Shown here piece by piece: positions 21,592 to 34,150 of a stretch of 64,000 bases of DNA. A program made the translations under genes and the position numbers. The DNA comes from Cymbidium sinense. Lineage: Eukaryota > Streptophyta > Magnoliopsida > Asparagales > Orchidaceae. The notes beneath the pieces are model-generated. The model worked only from the letters and a program-made list of their open reading frames with translations. It had not been told where the DNA came from and ran no database searches. Location: positions 82,341,095 through 82,405,094 of the forward strand of contig CM038228.1 in the NCBI GenBank assembly GCA_021442155.1. The letters are read 5' to 3'. Each line of letters begins with the position of its first letter. Position 1 is the first letter of the stretch.

Positions 21592-24340
21592 TGTTGACCT
21601 TACTTTTGGAGTGAGGATTCAATCATCCCATCTTACATCTATGAATCTTCTAGACACTAAGATCTTCTTAGTCATATGACACTTCCACAGGCTAAGTGAA
21701 CACTTAACCCTAAATCTTAGAAGGATTAGCCTTCGATTATGCTATGCCTTAGGACCTAGGGAAACCCACAAAGCCTATAGCCTAACCAAACTCTTGCCTA
21801 CTTCCTTAGCCAAAATCCAACCTCAAATTAGTACAACCAATTCCAATTGAATCCCAACTCAAATCCAAACTCCAAGCCAAAATTAAATCCACAATGATCT
21901 AAACCTAAGCTCATAATTCAATCCTATGGGCTTAAACAAATTCCTTCAATCAAACCAAACTCAATTGATTCTCTCAAAAGTAAGTCAATCCTTTAATCAT
22001 CATCCCAAACTCTACCAAAATCTATAATCAAAATCAATCAAGCCCAAAATCAATTCAATCAACCTAACCTAACCCATTTGACCTAAAATATTCAAATTAG
22101 CTAGAATCGAATTAAACCCAAATCAATTGCAATCAAAGCTATCAATCAATCTCAAATCAAATATCAAACTCAACTCAACTCAACTCAACCCAAAATTGAT
22201 TCAATTGACCCATTAGGCTCACTTAACCCAAAGTAACCTAAAGGACCTATTTGAAAAAAAAGTCTCAATCCAACCCAAATTGGATTGAACCAAACCATCC
22301 AAAACCTCCTACAATGATTGTTGATTATCCTTGATTGATCAATTGCAATAATTGGGTCGAAATAAGTCAATTTAGTCATTTGACCAAATTAACCCAATTA
22401 ATCTACTTGAGCCAAATAAATCAAATCTCATCCTAAGCCTAACCAAGTGAAACTAATGATTCATACCAACTTAAAATCAATCCTTGAACATGACTTGACC
22501 ATAAATTGAGCCAAATCAAACCTAATTGGCCCTTTTGATCCAAGTTGAGCTAATTTGACCAAAAAGGCCAAATTGGATCAAATCAAAATCTAATCCAAAT
22601 TGATTATTGAATATGATCAAAGCCTTGATTGAATCCAATTTGACCAATTGAACCCATTTGACTCATTTAGCCCAAATTGACCTAAATGGTGAAATTTGTC
22701 TAAAGCATTCCTAAATCCAAATTGATTGAAATCAAAGCCTAAAATCATCTTCAAATGATAAATTGAACATAAACCAATACCAAACCCAAGCTAATTTGGC
22801 CAAATTGGTCAACTTGACCCATTTGATTCATATGTTCAAACCTAAGCCAAATTAAGCCAAACCAATAGAACCAACATATCATAAATACTCATTTGAACTT
22901 GACCCAAGCCTTAGTTTGACCTAATTTAACCAATTGGTCAACTTGACCCAACCTAACCCAATTTGACCTACATGGGTCAAATTGAGCCAAACCCATTCAA
23001 ACCAAGTCTAAACCCAGTAAAACTTGGTGTGACCCATCCTTGGGCCACCTTGGGTGAGCCTAAATCCAACCCAACCCAAATTGACCCCGAATTGACCCAT
23101 TACCTAATGGGTAAAGCCTCCCATATAGGACAAAATCAAAATTTAGGTGGTCAAACCCCTCCCTTTGCACTTAGCAGCTACCCAATGCTCAATTTGGACC
23201 CTTGGCTCTATGGATAGCTTGACCCTAGGTTGGTTGGGTCAGCCATAGGTTAAGGGATGTAAGTTAACCCATCTCCCATCATTGGCTAGCCAAAAGAAGA
23301 AAGGGATAAGGCATGACACCCAATCAGACCCTCATCCACTCAAATCGGGGCACCTAAGCTTCCTCCTACCACCCACGGTCGCCTGCAATGGCCGGATGCC
23401 TGCAAATGGAAGAGAGGATCACAACCATCCAATTTTGGGGAGTAGGGTTTTACTCCCCATCATTCCATCTCATTCAATAGATTGAGCCATTAGAGAGTAA
23501 AAGCACCATGAGATGACCTCCTCGAGTGATTTCCTGAGCTCCCTAAGCCTCCCTATCATCGATGACAATGAAATAAAGTTTACCCAAGGCTTAGCTCCAT
23601 CCAACTCCACCAAACCTTTACCAATTCAAAATTAACTTCACCCACACATTCACCAAGCTCTGGTGAGGTGAAAAAAATCTTCCCCCGAGCGATTTGACCA
23701 CCAGAGATCACTCTTAGACCAACTTTGGTGAGGATTCTGGTGGTGGTTGGTCCACAAAGATGCCAGTGAGGAGTCAAGGCACCATCTTCTCAGCAGGGCT
23801 TCATCTCTTTATGAAGAAGCTATCACGGTCAGTTCACCGCCGGTCCTAAGCTTCGGTGAGATAAATTCTGGCAAATTGACATTTTCTTAAATTTTCTTGA
23901 GCCTTTGTGAAGAAAAGTTTGATGTCATGTGAAATCCACCATTAGATTCCCTTAGATTCCCTTTGGATGATTTTGGAGTCGTTCCCGAGCCTGCATGAGC
24001 TCTGGAAAGCTTGGATCGAGTGGGGAAGGGTGGACAATATCTATCTTTCATCGTTCTATGGATGATGGATCATCCACATTTATTTCGCATGATTAGAATG
24101 GACAATCTTGATCTTTCACAAGATTAAATCTGATTAATTCCCATAAGAACCACGAGATTAATAGTGAGGTGATGAAGGAGAGTGATTAAGACTTCTTTCA
24201 CTTTTCTAAATCTCTTTCATTGAAGATAGTTAATTAAAACATAACTTGATTAAGGATTTAATTAAATAATTAAATGATCAAATCAAATCAAATTAAATGT
24301 TAATCACTTCAGATAATTAACAATCAAACTAAGGGTTCAT
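21592..24340 (-). mobile_element. Giant LTR-like element Y2, 3' part (left segment)
   Basis: Starts on the plus strand with TGTTGACC at 21592, the complement of the family 3' end. TSD TCCAC (21587-21591) against TCTAC (36706-36710), one difference. Contains the terminal box (21592-21780), the TTGACC zone (22190-23230) and the GC-richer zone (23280-24060). Interrupted by X2 after TTCAT (24336-24340). Antiparallel to its host V. The frames at 22963-23217 and 23282-23485 show no known domain. Confidence 0.8.
22190..23230. repeat. TTGACC array in Y2
   Basis: Same degenerate TTGACC/GGTCAA composition as the Y and Z arrays, somewhat more eroded. Confidence 0.7.
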
Positions 24341-24603
24341 TGTGGTGTTTATTTTTTGTATGTGTATGGGGGACACCACGTAGATCTGAGGGTGTACTTA
24401 TTGAGGTGATCGAGTACAATATCAAGGAATAATGTATTATCTCGAAAGATAGAAATCACCACCTTATAATAGACCTAATCACCTAATAAGGACTCCTAAG
24501 GCATGATGGGTCTTTGAATATACCAGAGATTTTTTCCCTAATAAGGACTCCTAATGTATTATCTCGAAAGTAGGGTTTATATTAAATCGAGTTCTAAAGT
24601 TCC

Positions 24604-24656
24604 CTATGGGGGTAAACCTCCATAGTTAATTACATCCAAAGGAAGGTGAATTCCTT
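24604..24656 (+). other. Hairpins H1 and H2 of element X2
   Basis: H1: CTATGGGGGT and ACCTCCATAG around AA, fully paired with one G-T. The loop-closing pair is T-A here and C-G in W and Y2. H2: AAGGAA (24639-24644) and TTCCTT (24651-24656). They are separated by TTAATTACAT. Confidence 0.65.
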
Positions 24657-25800
24657 AGGAATAATCTCGATTAAAGTAGGCAATTATTGTTTCCAAAGAT
24701 TTCAAAAATATGACTATCAATAAATTGGTTATACTTGAAAAATCAATCGGGGTAGATAAAAAGGAGAGACTTATTATTTAATCCAAAGGAGATGAGTAGG
24801 GAACACTCATGATACTAGAAAACCTAATGAGCATTCCAACCTACCCTATGGTTGGGCTTTATATGTTTGAAATTAAAGAGAATTATATGTTTGAGTTGGA
24901 ATTTTATTAGAATGCTAGGGCTTATAATCCCATAATACAAGATCATAAAAATGACTAAGAGGTGAGGATTTATGCCTATAGCCCAAAGGAAACAACAACC
25001 TCGGATCCTAAATTTGGGGAACTTTAGTAAGGGCCAAAGCACGTCCTAAATCTAAGCGAAGATGGGTATATGGTTTACCTCCATAAGAGAGGGTAAACCA
25101 CCCGACTGCTGGACTTATAACTACCTAGAGTGGCAACTAACTAACTCCTCTTACACTTTAAAACTATGTAGGCAAGTCATATGATTTTGCAAGATAGTTA
25201 GGTTGTTATTAAAGAAACTAAAGTCCTTAAACCCACTCTCCAAGAGACTAGAGCATTAGTGGTATGAACAATGACTTAGTCTAATGCAAATCTTTTTAAT
25301 TTTTATTTATTTTGTACTCTTCATTTTGATAAAAGTCATATGATTTTTATATATCTAAATGCATGATGAAATGAGGTTATTAGCTAAATCAGAGAGGAAG
25401 AGGTATTTTTCACCACAGAGGAGACCCTCAAAGGTAAAGTCTTCTCTATCGTGCAAGGATGGAAACCCTCTCTTAGAAAAAGTGAAATAATATGGATGAA
25501 TGATATTAAGCATACAACATTCAGCTAAGGGGTTGCTAAATCTTTTAATTATCTTAATTTAATGCCTAGGCTTTATGTGAGGAAATGAGTTGTAGTTGGG
25601 GTAGAAAGTTTATTTTCTCTAAGAGCCTAATTAGATCCAGGCCACATATTAAATCATCATATAAGTAAGAAACTAAGAAGAGGCATGCTATTTCTATTAC
25701 ACAATTATAAATAAAACATCAAACAATTTATAAATCCAACGTAAAAGAATAAAAGGCCAGTGTGGTTGGGTACCACTGTACAACCCGAAAAGGGAAAATA

Positions 25801-25817
25801 GGTAGCCGACCTCTACC
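25801..25817 (+). other. Hairpin H3 of element X2
   Basis: Arms GGTAG and CTACC with loop CCGACCT. Preceded by GGTTG...CAACC, a second possible stem around 25765-25785. Confidence 0.5.
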
Positions 25818-26984
25818 CTTATACAACACAATATTGGAAAGAATAATTATAATTTTATAAATGATAAATTTTATGGGGATCTTCATTTCTTCATTCTTCA
25901 TGTCTTTACTTCTTTCCTCTTTTGATTTGATTTGGATGTGCTTACTTCGAAGGCATCATAAAGCCTCCCAAGATAAAGCCTTCTAGCCAGTGCTCATCCT
26001 AATCCCTCCATAACACTAATCCTAATTCTTAATATAAAATTACATTAAAAATAGAAAAGTAAATCTAACTATATATGTAAAATAAGTGTTAGCTAAACAC
26101 ACCATACAACCCAAGTAGTAATATGAATAATTTGGATTTAGCATCTACACATGGGTAACCAAGCCCACCTGTCCTAATTTAGATTGTATTTAGGGATTAA
26201 GCAACCTACAAAAGAGAGCATTTATATTTATTTTAAGCACTCCTTAAATACAATCTCCTGCAAAAAATATGAATAGGCTAATCATGGCCTAACATCTAGT
26301 CTACGAAGCATACACCCTAACATCCAGTATAAAATAATATATCATAAAACCAAACATACATCACTCTATACATCGCCCTAACATCTAAAGTGGTAACTTA
26401 ATTAAAGTGTGTGTATTAAGGATTGTATGGAATGCCTTACCTAGGTTTTGTTAGAATTTTCTAAGTATACAAGGGATTTAATCATAAAGGATGGTTTCAC
26501 TTTAAGTGACTTAATTATTTTGCAAGTTTTACTTGATGTTTTCTTTTGTTCCATTTAGTTTACACTTAGCAATTAAGTGTTATAAAGAGAAGGAAAGAGA
26601 GGATCACTCTCTTTTATCCCTACCGTAAGCCACATCTAAAGCATATTAATTAATCAATTCTCTTTAATGAATGATTTATTACATATTTTAATTAATCCTA
26701 GGTTTAGGTTCACTTTAAATAATCTCATTCAATAAGAAAGGCATCTTAAGATTAATTAGAATTAATTATTATAACATAACACATGTTTATTCATTTCTTT
26801 CCATCATATGTAGCATGCATATGACTAAGTCCTAAACATATTTATACATGCAATATGTGTTGGCACATTTAAATGATGAATATGAACATGTTCATTTAAA
26901 GTTTGTTTTTTTATTGAATTATTTTTGTCATATTGATTTAAAGCTCTATTTAGATTCTTATGCAAAAATACATAAGAATGAAGT

Positions 26985-27610
26985 TAAATAGGTATGTGCC
27001 ATTATTAACTAAGGAAGGGAGGTAATCAATGACCTTCTTGGGGCTAGTTAAAGCATCATATTCCCGGGGTGTCCAGACTAAATACCGTTTGCATTCAAAC
27101 ACATGTAGGTTTGCATACATGAATATAAGAAAGAAAGCTTTTGATCACATGATTAATTAATTATATCACTTAAATAATTGCAAATGCATGTGTTTTGGTA
27201 AAAGAGAGAGGGGTTTTGACTCCATAATTAAGTACACACACATGTATGAGAGACATAAGCTAGTACATGTCATTATTAATCAGGGAAGTGAGGTAATCAA
27301 ATGACCCTTGGAGCTACTTAATGCCTCATATTCTCGAGATGTCCAGACTAAATATTTTCTTTTCTAAAATACATATGAATGTATACATAACTAAAGGAGA
27401 AGAAACCATGCAAAAGTTGTACTTTTATTTGATTGAAAAGGTTTATGCATACAGAGTAAAGTCTTATTTAAATTCTAATATTGAAATATGTAAGAATGAA
27501 ATCAAATGGAGTACATGCTATTGTTAAATCAAGGAAGTGAGGTAATAAAATGACCTCCTTGGGGCTAGCTAAAGCCTTGTATTCCTAGGATGTCTAGACT
27601 AAATACCCAT
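26985..27610 (+). repeat. Three tandem units of the amplified box in X2
   Basis: Units near 26990-27110, 27262-27360 and 27510-27610, spaced about 250-270 bp. Shared core: an AGGGAAGTGAGGTAATCAA-like stretch, then TGACC, then GGCTACTTAAAGCC-like and TGTCCAGACTA. Y2 has four units, W and Z two, X and Y one. Confidence 0.75.
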
Positions 27611-30279
27611 TAACATTCTTACTTACATAAATCAATATATATGAATGAAGGAAGAGAACTTTACTTCATACACTTAAGCTATAATCATTTGCATTTCTTA
27701 TGTATTTATAACTAGCATTTATAGCATATGTAATCACTTGTTCATAAGATTTGGAAAATAGATTTGGATTTAATAGTGATAATAACCACACATATATTAA
27801 TTTAAATTAACACATGCAATCTTGACATAAAGGAAATCATTTATTATTTAATTAATTTTTGAAGAAATGAATGCATGATTCAAGTTGAAAACAATATTTT
27901 TATATGATTGGAAAGAAATAAAGAGATGCAAGTATGTAATTTCATTCAATCCAACAAATTCCTAAGGACAATCATATTAAATAAGCTTATTTAAAATAAA
28001 CCAAAGTTTCCTAATGTCACTTTTGATTTTATGTTTGACTTGATTTAAGAGATGTGAGAAAGATTTGCTAATCCTAGTCCCATCCCCCATATGTGTGCGT
28101 TAATTTGATTTAAGGGAAAATAATTAGATTAATTTTATGGATTGATTAAATTAAGCATGGATTACATCAATTAATTAAACCCTTACCTATGTTACCTTAA
28201 GGTAATTGATTAAATGATTATGAGCTAATGTAATATGCAAATAAATTGAAAAGTAAATAGCAGTGCTCCTATGGAATGAAGGGGGCCTAATACAATTAGC
28301 TCATAATCATTTATTAATTAAGCTTAAGAAACTATTCTAATTACTTTCATGATTTTCTCACACATGTGAGCTAATCATAATTTCATTAAATCTCTTTAGG
28401 TTCTTGAACACCTATAGCTCTACCCAAGATTAGTTAATTAATGCTCTGTATGATTATGCTTCCAATTTAATTAATTAAGCAATTTGATTAAGGGATTAAG
28501 CTTTGATTAATTTAATTAAGAAAGTTGAACTTAGGGAAATAGATTAAGTAAGAGGCCCTAAGCTTATCTCTTGAGTTCACCCACTGTTAAGGAACATTTG
28601 ACCACTTAATTAATTAATCCATTACTTTTCACTTGATTAATTAAACATTAATTAGATTAAGAGAGCAATTAGGGCTTAATTAATCAATTCTCCTAATTTG
28701 GCAAGCAATAAATCCCAAGAAAAATAGAGGAGGTGGAGGTCATTCTCTTAAACAATCTCAAAAATTTTAGGATCAATTATTTGAATGATTAGAGTAATTA
28801 AGTTAAATAAGTTTTTAATTAAACCCTAATTAAGCTCTATTTACTATTTAAAACCAATTTAAAATATTTTTATTAAATTTTCCTCTAAAATACCTTTAAA
28901 ATGAGCCATTATTTATATTTTTTTGGAATTTTCTACAATTAGCTATAAATTATGAAAGTTTCAGCCTTAAAATCTAATTAATTAACCATAATTAAACCTA
29001 TTCCCACTAGCACCATGTGGCACACTGATGCAGCACGCTTTCCATGTGGCACTCGTGAGATTGGTTATTTAAGTTGTCACATTCATGCGTTGAGTTAGCT
29101 GGCGGCAAACGCAGCATCAATCTCTACCGTCCAATCTTGGATCGACATCGCATATTAAAGTGATGGCATAAAGGGGAGAAAATAGATGGATCTAACATGA
29201 TCTAATCTGAGCCATCCGTTCCAATCACAAGGAACAAAGGCCTGTGTTCTTCCTTCCCAAGAGCAACAAACGATGGAGCTCGTCTACCATGGATCACTCG
29301 ATCTGAGCTTACCCGAGTTGGATCCACTCCAAACTCAACCCACACCTTCGCGCGAAGGATCCACAAGGATCCAACAGCTAAGATGAGCTCAAATGCAAAT
29401 TTTCTTCACAAAGGACCAACCAAATTTTCCTATATCTATAGGTTTGAGGAATTACCTCGTTGGAGCTCAATACTGGTGGTGGGGTCAATGGAAGTAGCTT
29501 TGTCTAGTAGAGACAAGGCCCTCTTGAGAAGCAATCAAGTTAATTCCCCTTAGTTTGCTTGATGGAACAATTTTTATCATTTTGAAGCTTGATGGCAATC
29601 AAACTGCTTCGTGGGTTTGAAATTTGGGGAAGCTTCAGGTAGCCTCGATGAGGTATGGAGATGGTGTAGGAATGAATAATTGATCTTTGGTGACAAATTG
29701 AGGGAGCTTGGATCGAAGGTGGCCTCCCCTATTTTAGTTCTGCATGGGAAGAGGGAATGCCGAAGGTGGGATGCTTGGGATCGTTCTAAAACTCACAAGG
29801 AAGCTCAGAATTGTGTTTAACAGCTTGCACGAAGTTAATTGATCCCAATCCAATTCAAATTGAGGGGATATACCCACTAATTTATTGAGTTGGATGGATG
29901 GGATGGCTTCCTATTTTTTGGCTGGCCAGCTGCCGTTAGAGCGCTAGAGGGGTCTTAATTGGGTTCACGTGGCTTGATTGTGTTGGAGGAACTCATGGGA
30001 GGTGGCTCAAGGTTTGATGTGGGGAGATCTCCTTAGCTTAATCCATTGGGTGCTCGTCTTGTATGGGAGGTGAGTTGGTTCACCTCCCTTTGGTCCATGG
30101 TAAGTCCTACTCCATCTAAGGTGGGCTAGGAGGCTTAGGGATCCCTCATTTTGAAGTTGGATGACAGCCAAGGTGAAAGGAGGGTGGACTTTGCCATATT
30201 TGGTAAATTCCCACATAGGGGAGAGGATCTAGGGAGGATTTGCATTAGGCTTGGTTCCAAATAGGTTTGGGTTGATTTT

Positions 30280-31170
30280 GGGCTAACCTAGGTTGAGTTT
30301 GGTTAGCCACCAAAGTCCCATGGGTTGGTTTTATGGGTTTGGCTTCATTTGGTCAAATGGGTTCACATGGGTTCATGTTGGGTTGGGTTGACCAATTAGT
30401 CAAATTGGGTCAAACCAAAGTTTGGTTTATGTTCAAATGATGATTTGAAGAGTTTTAGTTCAAGTGGTTTCAATCAATTTGGCCTAAGTTTAATTTTGGC
30501 TCACTTGGATTCATATAGGTTAAATGGGCTAAGTTGACCAATTTGGGTTGGGTCAGGTGTTGGTTCATGTTCAATTGGTCAATTAAAAATGAATGTAGGC
30601 TTTGGTTTGAATTAATTTGGATTTATTGGATATTGGCCAATTTAACCCTTTAGGCTAATTTGGGTTAGTTGGGTCAGGTTGACCAATTGGTCAAATTGGG
30701 CTTAATTGTGGCTTTGGTCAAGTTCAATTATCAATTTGGATTGAACTTGAGCCATTGGTTAAATCAATTTAGGTTAGATTATGATTTGACCCATTTTGGC
30801 CTTTTAGGCTAATTTAGGTCAACTTGGGTCAAATGGCCAATTAAATTTGGTTTCGCTCAATTAAGAGTCAAGTCATATTCAATCATTGATCATGAGTTGG
30901 TTTGAATTAATTATTTTAATCAATTTCATGTATGGTGGGTTTTCGCTAGTTTAGGTTTCATTTGGGCTAAATGTTGACTTGGTTTGATCCAATTCAAGGT
31001 TGTTGATCATCCTAGGGTGCTTGTTGCTCATGATATGAGGCTTGGATGGTCTTGGTTCAATCCAATTTGAGTTGAATTAGAACTTAGCTCAAAATGATCC
31101 TTTAGGCCAAATTGGGTTAAGTGGACCTAAATGGGTCAATTGGTTTGGTTTTGGCTTGATTCAAGTTTAG
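30280..31170. repeat. GGTCAA array in X2
   Basis: Same composition as 7740-8480 in X. The short frame seen there in X is broken here by a stop. Confidence 0.7.
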
Positions 31171-31459
31171 TTGAACTTATACATGAGCATAGTATTGAAA
31201 TATAAATCCAAGTGCAATCAATTTGGAGTCCATTGGATTTTGGCTCATTTGAAGTTTTCAAGATAAAAGGGCTAACTTGGGCTTGACTTGAGTTTAGTTT
31301 GATAATTATAGGTTTTATTTATATTTGGATAAATGATTGAAGGAATGATTGATTCAAGAGAAAACTCATTAATTTTGGCTTGATTTGACTAGGATTTAGC
31401 CAAGTTCAAGGAAATGGCTTAAAATGTTTGAATTGGGTTTTGGTTTGATTTTGGACTTA

Positions 31460-32060
31460 GTTTTGGTCATGTGAATTTATAATCCATTTATATTTGGGAA
31501 TATAAATGAAGATATAAATGATTCATGAGAAAATCACTTGAGTTTGGAGTGATTTGGAAGCAAATTTGACCATGCTTAAGGATGTAAGTCAAAAGGGCTA
31601 AGGAGGAAACCAATTTAGTTTGATTTATTTTTGGTTATTGGAGGGTGGGTTTCATTTATATTTATGAATATAAATTAATGAGTAATTATTTTATAAAGAA
31701 ACCAATTGATTTGGGATTGATTTATATGAGTTTTGGCTAAGTTCATGGAGGTAGGTTTATATGGCTTAAGAAGGGCTTTGAATGGATTTGGATTTAGTTT
31801 GATTTAGTTTTGGCTATTTGAGTTATATATCTCATTTCCATTTGTGACTATAAATGAAGATGTAAATGATTCATGAAGAGATCAATCAAATTTGGATTGA
31901 ATTGGGTGCGCTCTTTGTCAAAAATCTGCAAAAAATGGATTTGGCTAGGTTTATGGAATTCAACCATAAGGCTTTAAGGGAGATTTTGATTTTGGACTTG
32001 ATTATGGGTTCTAATCATTTGGTTTGGAATTTGGATTTGGATTTGGTAAATGATTGAGGG
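31460..32060 (+). repeat. Diverged 165-bp-type repeats in X2
   Basis: Recurring CATTTATATTTG...ATAAATGAAGATATAAATGATTCATGAG units near 31485, 31645, 31830 and 32020, irregularly spaced. Confidence 0.5.
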
Positions 32061-33249
32061 ATTGTATTGATCTTGGAGAAATTCAATTGAATTTGGATAA
32101 GGCTAAGTCCATATGATGAAATCAAAGGGCTTAGGAAGAATTTTGATTTTGGATTTGATTATGGGTTTCAATCATTTGGTTTGCAATTTGGTTTTTGATA
32201 TGGTATTTGAGTTGAATTTGTGGTTTGGTTTGAGAAGGTAATCACAAGTTGGGTTTAGGCCATAGGATGGGCAAGTCTCTTTAAATCCTTAAGGCACAAT
32301 CTAACCCCTATGGCTAACCCTTCTAAGTCTCTAGGCTTAGGTTCAGCGTTCACCTAATCCTTAGAAGTGTTTTAGGACAAAGGAGCTCTTAGTGTCTATA
32401 AGAGTCCTAGATCTATGATGAGGAAGTTGAGAACTCACCCCAAAACTGAGGTAAACATTCCTCTTTATGTTTAATGACAAAAAGACCCCTAAGGAAATTA
32501 TGATTAACTCATAAGTGTGGAAAAATCATAAAAGTACTTAATTAGATTCTTTAACTTACTTAATATTTAATCATGATCCAATTGCATTAGGTTCTTTAGA
32601 AGCATTGCAATTTTATTTTCATCCATGTTCATATCATTTGTGGCTCATGGTTAAATGGTTAATTAAATTAAAGAAGCATATGAAAGGGTAATTAAGTGAT
32701 TTAATTAATAATTTAGCTTAATTAATTCATAAAATATATCTAATTATCTTTCCTTAAACCAATTATGATTACTAACATGGGAATGTAATTAAAATAACAA
32801 ATGACTTCTTTTCTTTTTTTAGTCTAATCCAAATCCAAAAATCAAATTAATAAGAAGCTTTGGTTTCCTTTAAATAATTTTATTTGATCTGATTGTCTTT
32901 AAGAATTAGTGTAATTGAATGAATCACATGTTTATTTTTGGTCATTCCTTTCTAATCACTTTAAATGTTGTATATCATATGATCTCATACATTCATCTTT
33001 TCAAATTTAAATGAATCAAATTGAATTTATTTATGTAAGCTTGCATGTGTTGACTTAGTTTAATTATATGTGTGGCTATTATCACTAATAAATCTAAATT
33101 TCTTTTTAAAAATTTCTAAATTGATAAGAATGTTCGAAATGATAATAGTTATGAATATATATAAGATTTGCATGTGTTTATACCTTAATCATATGAATAT
33201 GAAGCTATCTTTCTTAAATTCTTATATAGATTTACATAGGTTTGAATGC

Positions 33250-33913
33250 TAATAAGTATATAGTCTAGACATCTCAGGAATATGAGATTTTAAGTAGCCC
33301 TAAGGAGGTCATTTGATTATCTCACTTCCCTGGTTAACAAAAGGCATACTTCTTTAATTTCATTCCTATGTATTTTGGTATTAGAATTTGATAGATCTTT
33401 AATTCATATGCATAAATAATTCAACTAAAGAAAATACAATCTTTGCATGGTTCTCACTCTACAATTATTTATACATTCATATGTATTTGAGATAGTAAGT
33501 ATATAGTCTAGACATCTAGAATACGAGACTTTAAGTAGCCTCAAGGAGGTCATTTAATTCTCTCACTTCCCTGGTTAACAAAGACACATATTTGCTTACA
33601 TCTTTCATACATGTGTATGTGTATGTGATTAAAGATTGAAATTCCTCTTTTCCATTTAAAATACATGCATCCATAATTACTTTAGCTACCAAAATGTATA
33701 ATATGTGGGTGTAATGCTTTCTTTCCTATATTCATGTATATAAATATACATGTGTTTGAATGCTAATAAGTATAAAGTTTAGACATCTCAGGAATATGAG
33801 GCTTTAAGTAGCCCCAAAAAGGTCATTTGATTATCTCACTTCCCTGGTTAACAAAGGCACATACTTATTTAATTTCATTCATATGTATATTTATATTAGA
33901 TTTTGAATAGAGC

Positions 33914-33995
<82 letters not shown>

Positions 33996-34150
33996 CAAAT
34001 CTCTTACATGATTTTCATCCTCATAATTGTATATACATTTATATATATTTAAGATAACAAATATATAATCTGGACATCCCGAGAATACAAGGCTTTAAGT
34101 AGCCCTAAGGATGCCATTTGATTATCTCACTTCTCTGGTTAACAATGGCA
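33250..34150 (-). repeat. Four tandem units of the amplified box in Y2
   Basis: Units near 33250-33345, 33497-33590, 33765-33860 and 34065-34150, each holding TAGTCTAGACATC, a GGCTTTAAGTAGCC-like palindrome and TCTCACTTCCCTGGTTAACA. This is the largest expansion of the box among the seven copies. Confidence 0.8.
33918..33994. repeat. (AT)n microsatellite, about 38 units
   Basis: Uninterrupted AT dinucleotide run between the third and fourth box units of Y2. Confidence 0.95.

Larger units (their letters stand above)
24341..32457 (+). mobile_element. Giant LTR-like element X2, complete, deepest nested copy
   Basis: An 8117-bp element starting TGTGGTGTTTATTTT at 24341 and ending GAGGTAAACA at 32457. 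TSD TTCAT (24336-24340) against TTCCT (32458-32462), one difference. Host Y2 is antiparallel and continues collinearly with Y (11160-11340) across the insertion. Contains the GGACACCACG box (24393), H1 and H2 (24604-24656), H3 (25801-25817), three units of the amplified box (26985-27610), the GC-richer zone (28990-30240), the GGTCAA zone (30280-31170) and A/T-rich repeats (31460-32060). It is the youngest layer in this nest by position. No gene: all frames are short and unrelated to known families. Confidence 0.85.

Noticed and set aside
33918..33994. AT run as a centromeric or origin signal
   Set aside because: A plain dinucleotide microsatellite; similar runs occur at 57681 and 61280.
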